Made by a program: the position numbers and the translations under genes. Below, piece after piece: positions 63,654-64,000 of a DNA stretch of 64,000 nucleotides; the first letter of the stretch is position 1; each line of letters opens with the position of its first letter. The stretch comes from Cupriavidus oxalaticus (GTDB taxonomy: Bacteria; Pseudomonadota; Gammaproteobacteria; Burkholderiales; Burkholderiaceae): assembly GCF_004768545.1 (NCBI RefSeq), contig NZ_CP038634.1:1612001-1676000 (forward strand), given 5' to 3'. Under the pieces are notes generated by a model. That model did not search any database. It was given only the letters and a program-made list of their open reading frames with translations, and was not told the origin of the DNA.

Positions 63654-64000
63654 ATGACGACCCCGCACACTCCCATGGCCTACAAGGCCCCGGACGAACA
63701 GCCCGACAACATCGAATTCTGGCAGGCCGCGCGCGAAGGCCGGCTGCTGGTCAAGCACTGCCAGTCATGCGGCAAGACGCACTGGTATCCGCGCACGCTG
63801 TGCCCGTTCTGCATGGGCGATACGGTCTGGAAGACCGCCAGCGGCCGCGGCACCATCTACTCGTACAGCGTCACGCGCAAGGCTGGCCCGCAGGCGTATT
63901 GCATTGCCTATGTGACGCTGGACGAGGGCGTGACCATGATGACCCATATCGTCGATTGCGATCTCGATGAGGTGCGCATCGGGCAGAAGGTGAAGGTCAG
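63654..64000 (+). CDS. DUF35/OB-fold acyl-CoA-associated protein, partial
   Basis: Start of a DUF35 protein; the window ends inside it. An N-terminal helix (QPDNIEFWQAAREGRLLVKH) leads into a rubredoxin-like zinc ribbon with Cys pairs in KHCQSCGKTHW and TLCPFCMGDTV. The OB fold follows, with GTIYSYSVTRKAGPQAYCIA. Such proteins pair with thiolase-like enzymes and channel acyl-CoA. ATG 63654 lies 24 bases after the thiolase-like gene. Confidence 0.88.
   Translation, partial: MTTPHTPMAYKAPDEQPDNIEFWQAAREGRLLVKHCQSCGKTHWYPRTLCPFCMGDTVWKTASGRGTIYSYSVTRKAGPQAYCIAYVTLDEGVTMMTHIVDCDLDEVRIGQKVKV

Overview
The window looks like chromosomal DNA of a Cupriavidus/Ralstonia-type betaproteobacterium (Burkholderiales). 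The reasons are the high GC content, the gene order motA-motB-cheA-cheW-cheR-cheD-cheB-cheY-cheZ followed by flhB-flhA-flhF-flhG-fliA-flhE and flgN-flgM-flgA / flgB-L, and many small protein families typical of this order. The assignment rests on gene order and remembered family resemblance; no search was run.

Layout. (1) 1-8.5 kb: the end of a probable flhC, stator genes motA (two frameshifts) and motB, then a complete chemotaxis operon (kinase CheA, coupler CheW, methyltransferase CheR, deamidase CheD, methylesterase CheB, CheY, CheZ). (2) 8.5-13.3 kb: a five-gene block, all on the minus strand, that separates the chemotaxis and flagellar genes. It encodes a cupin, a PEBP/YbhB protein, ACC deaminase (acdS), a lipoprotein and a DUF1772 membrane protein. 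A structured, C4-antisense-like RNA candidate lies at its left edge. (3) 13.3-34.1 kb: flagellar export gate and regulators (flhB, flhA, flhF, flhG, fliA, flhE), the anti-sigma and chaperone pair flgM-flgN, flgA, and the rod-hook-ring-filament-junction series flgB to flgL. Three sigma-28 promoters can be read directly, before flhB, flgM and flgK. (4) 34.1-47.6 kb: a gene-sparse accessory region with an H-NS-like protein, a decayed XRE regulator, an IS1182-type transposase remnant, a broken trypsin-like protease, a second IF-1, a cold-shock protein with a clear terminator, a transglutaminase, and many orphan proteins of 80-120 residues that appear to share one small alpha/beta layout (DUF2188-like). 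(5) 47.7-64 kb: metabolic and regulatory genes. These are a LysR gene next to an aldo/keto reductase remnant; a CsgG-DUF4810-DUF799 lipoprotein operon; an AraC regulator facing a tauD-DUF849-Bug-quinone oxidoreductase operon; a mercury-type MerR regulator facing a DUF2188 gene through a textbook mer-type promoter; an E1 2-oxoacid dehydrogenase with a divergent Lrp regulator; and a LysR gene divergent from a MaoC / thiolase-like / DUF35 operon that runs off the end.

How it works together. CheA/CheW relay receptor signals to CheY, CheZ dephosphorylates CheY, and CheR/CheB/CheD set receptor adaptation. FlhA/FlhB form the export gate, FlhF/FlhG control flagellar placement and number, and FliA (sigma-28) with FlgM times the late genes. 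A sigma-28 promoter in front of flhB implies that FliA drives its own operon. The motA frameshifts, if real, would remove this stator. The most unusual signals are the cluster of small DUF2188-like orphan proteins with cspA, infA and hns; the Hg-type MerR / mer-type promoter with no mer genes; FlhF with a very long unexplained C-terminus beside an FlhG lacking its P-loop lysine; and a thiolase-like enzyme without the nucleophilic cysteine next to MaoC and DUF35 partners.
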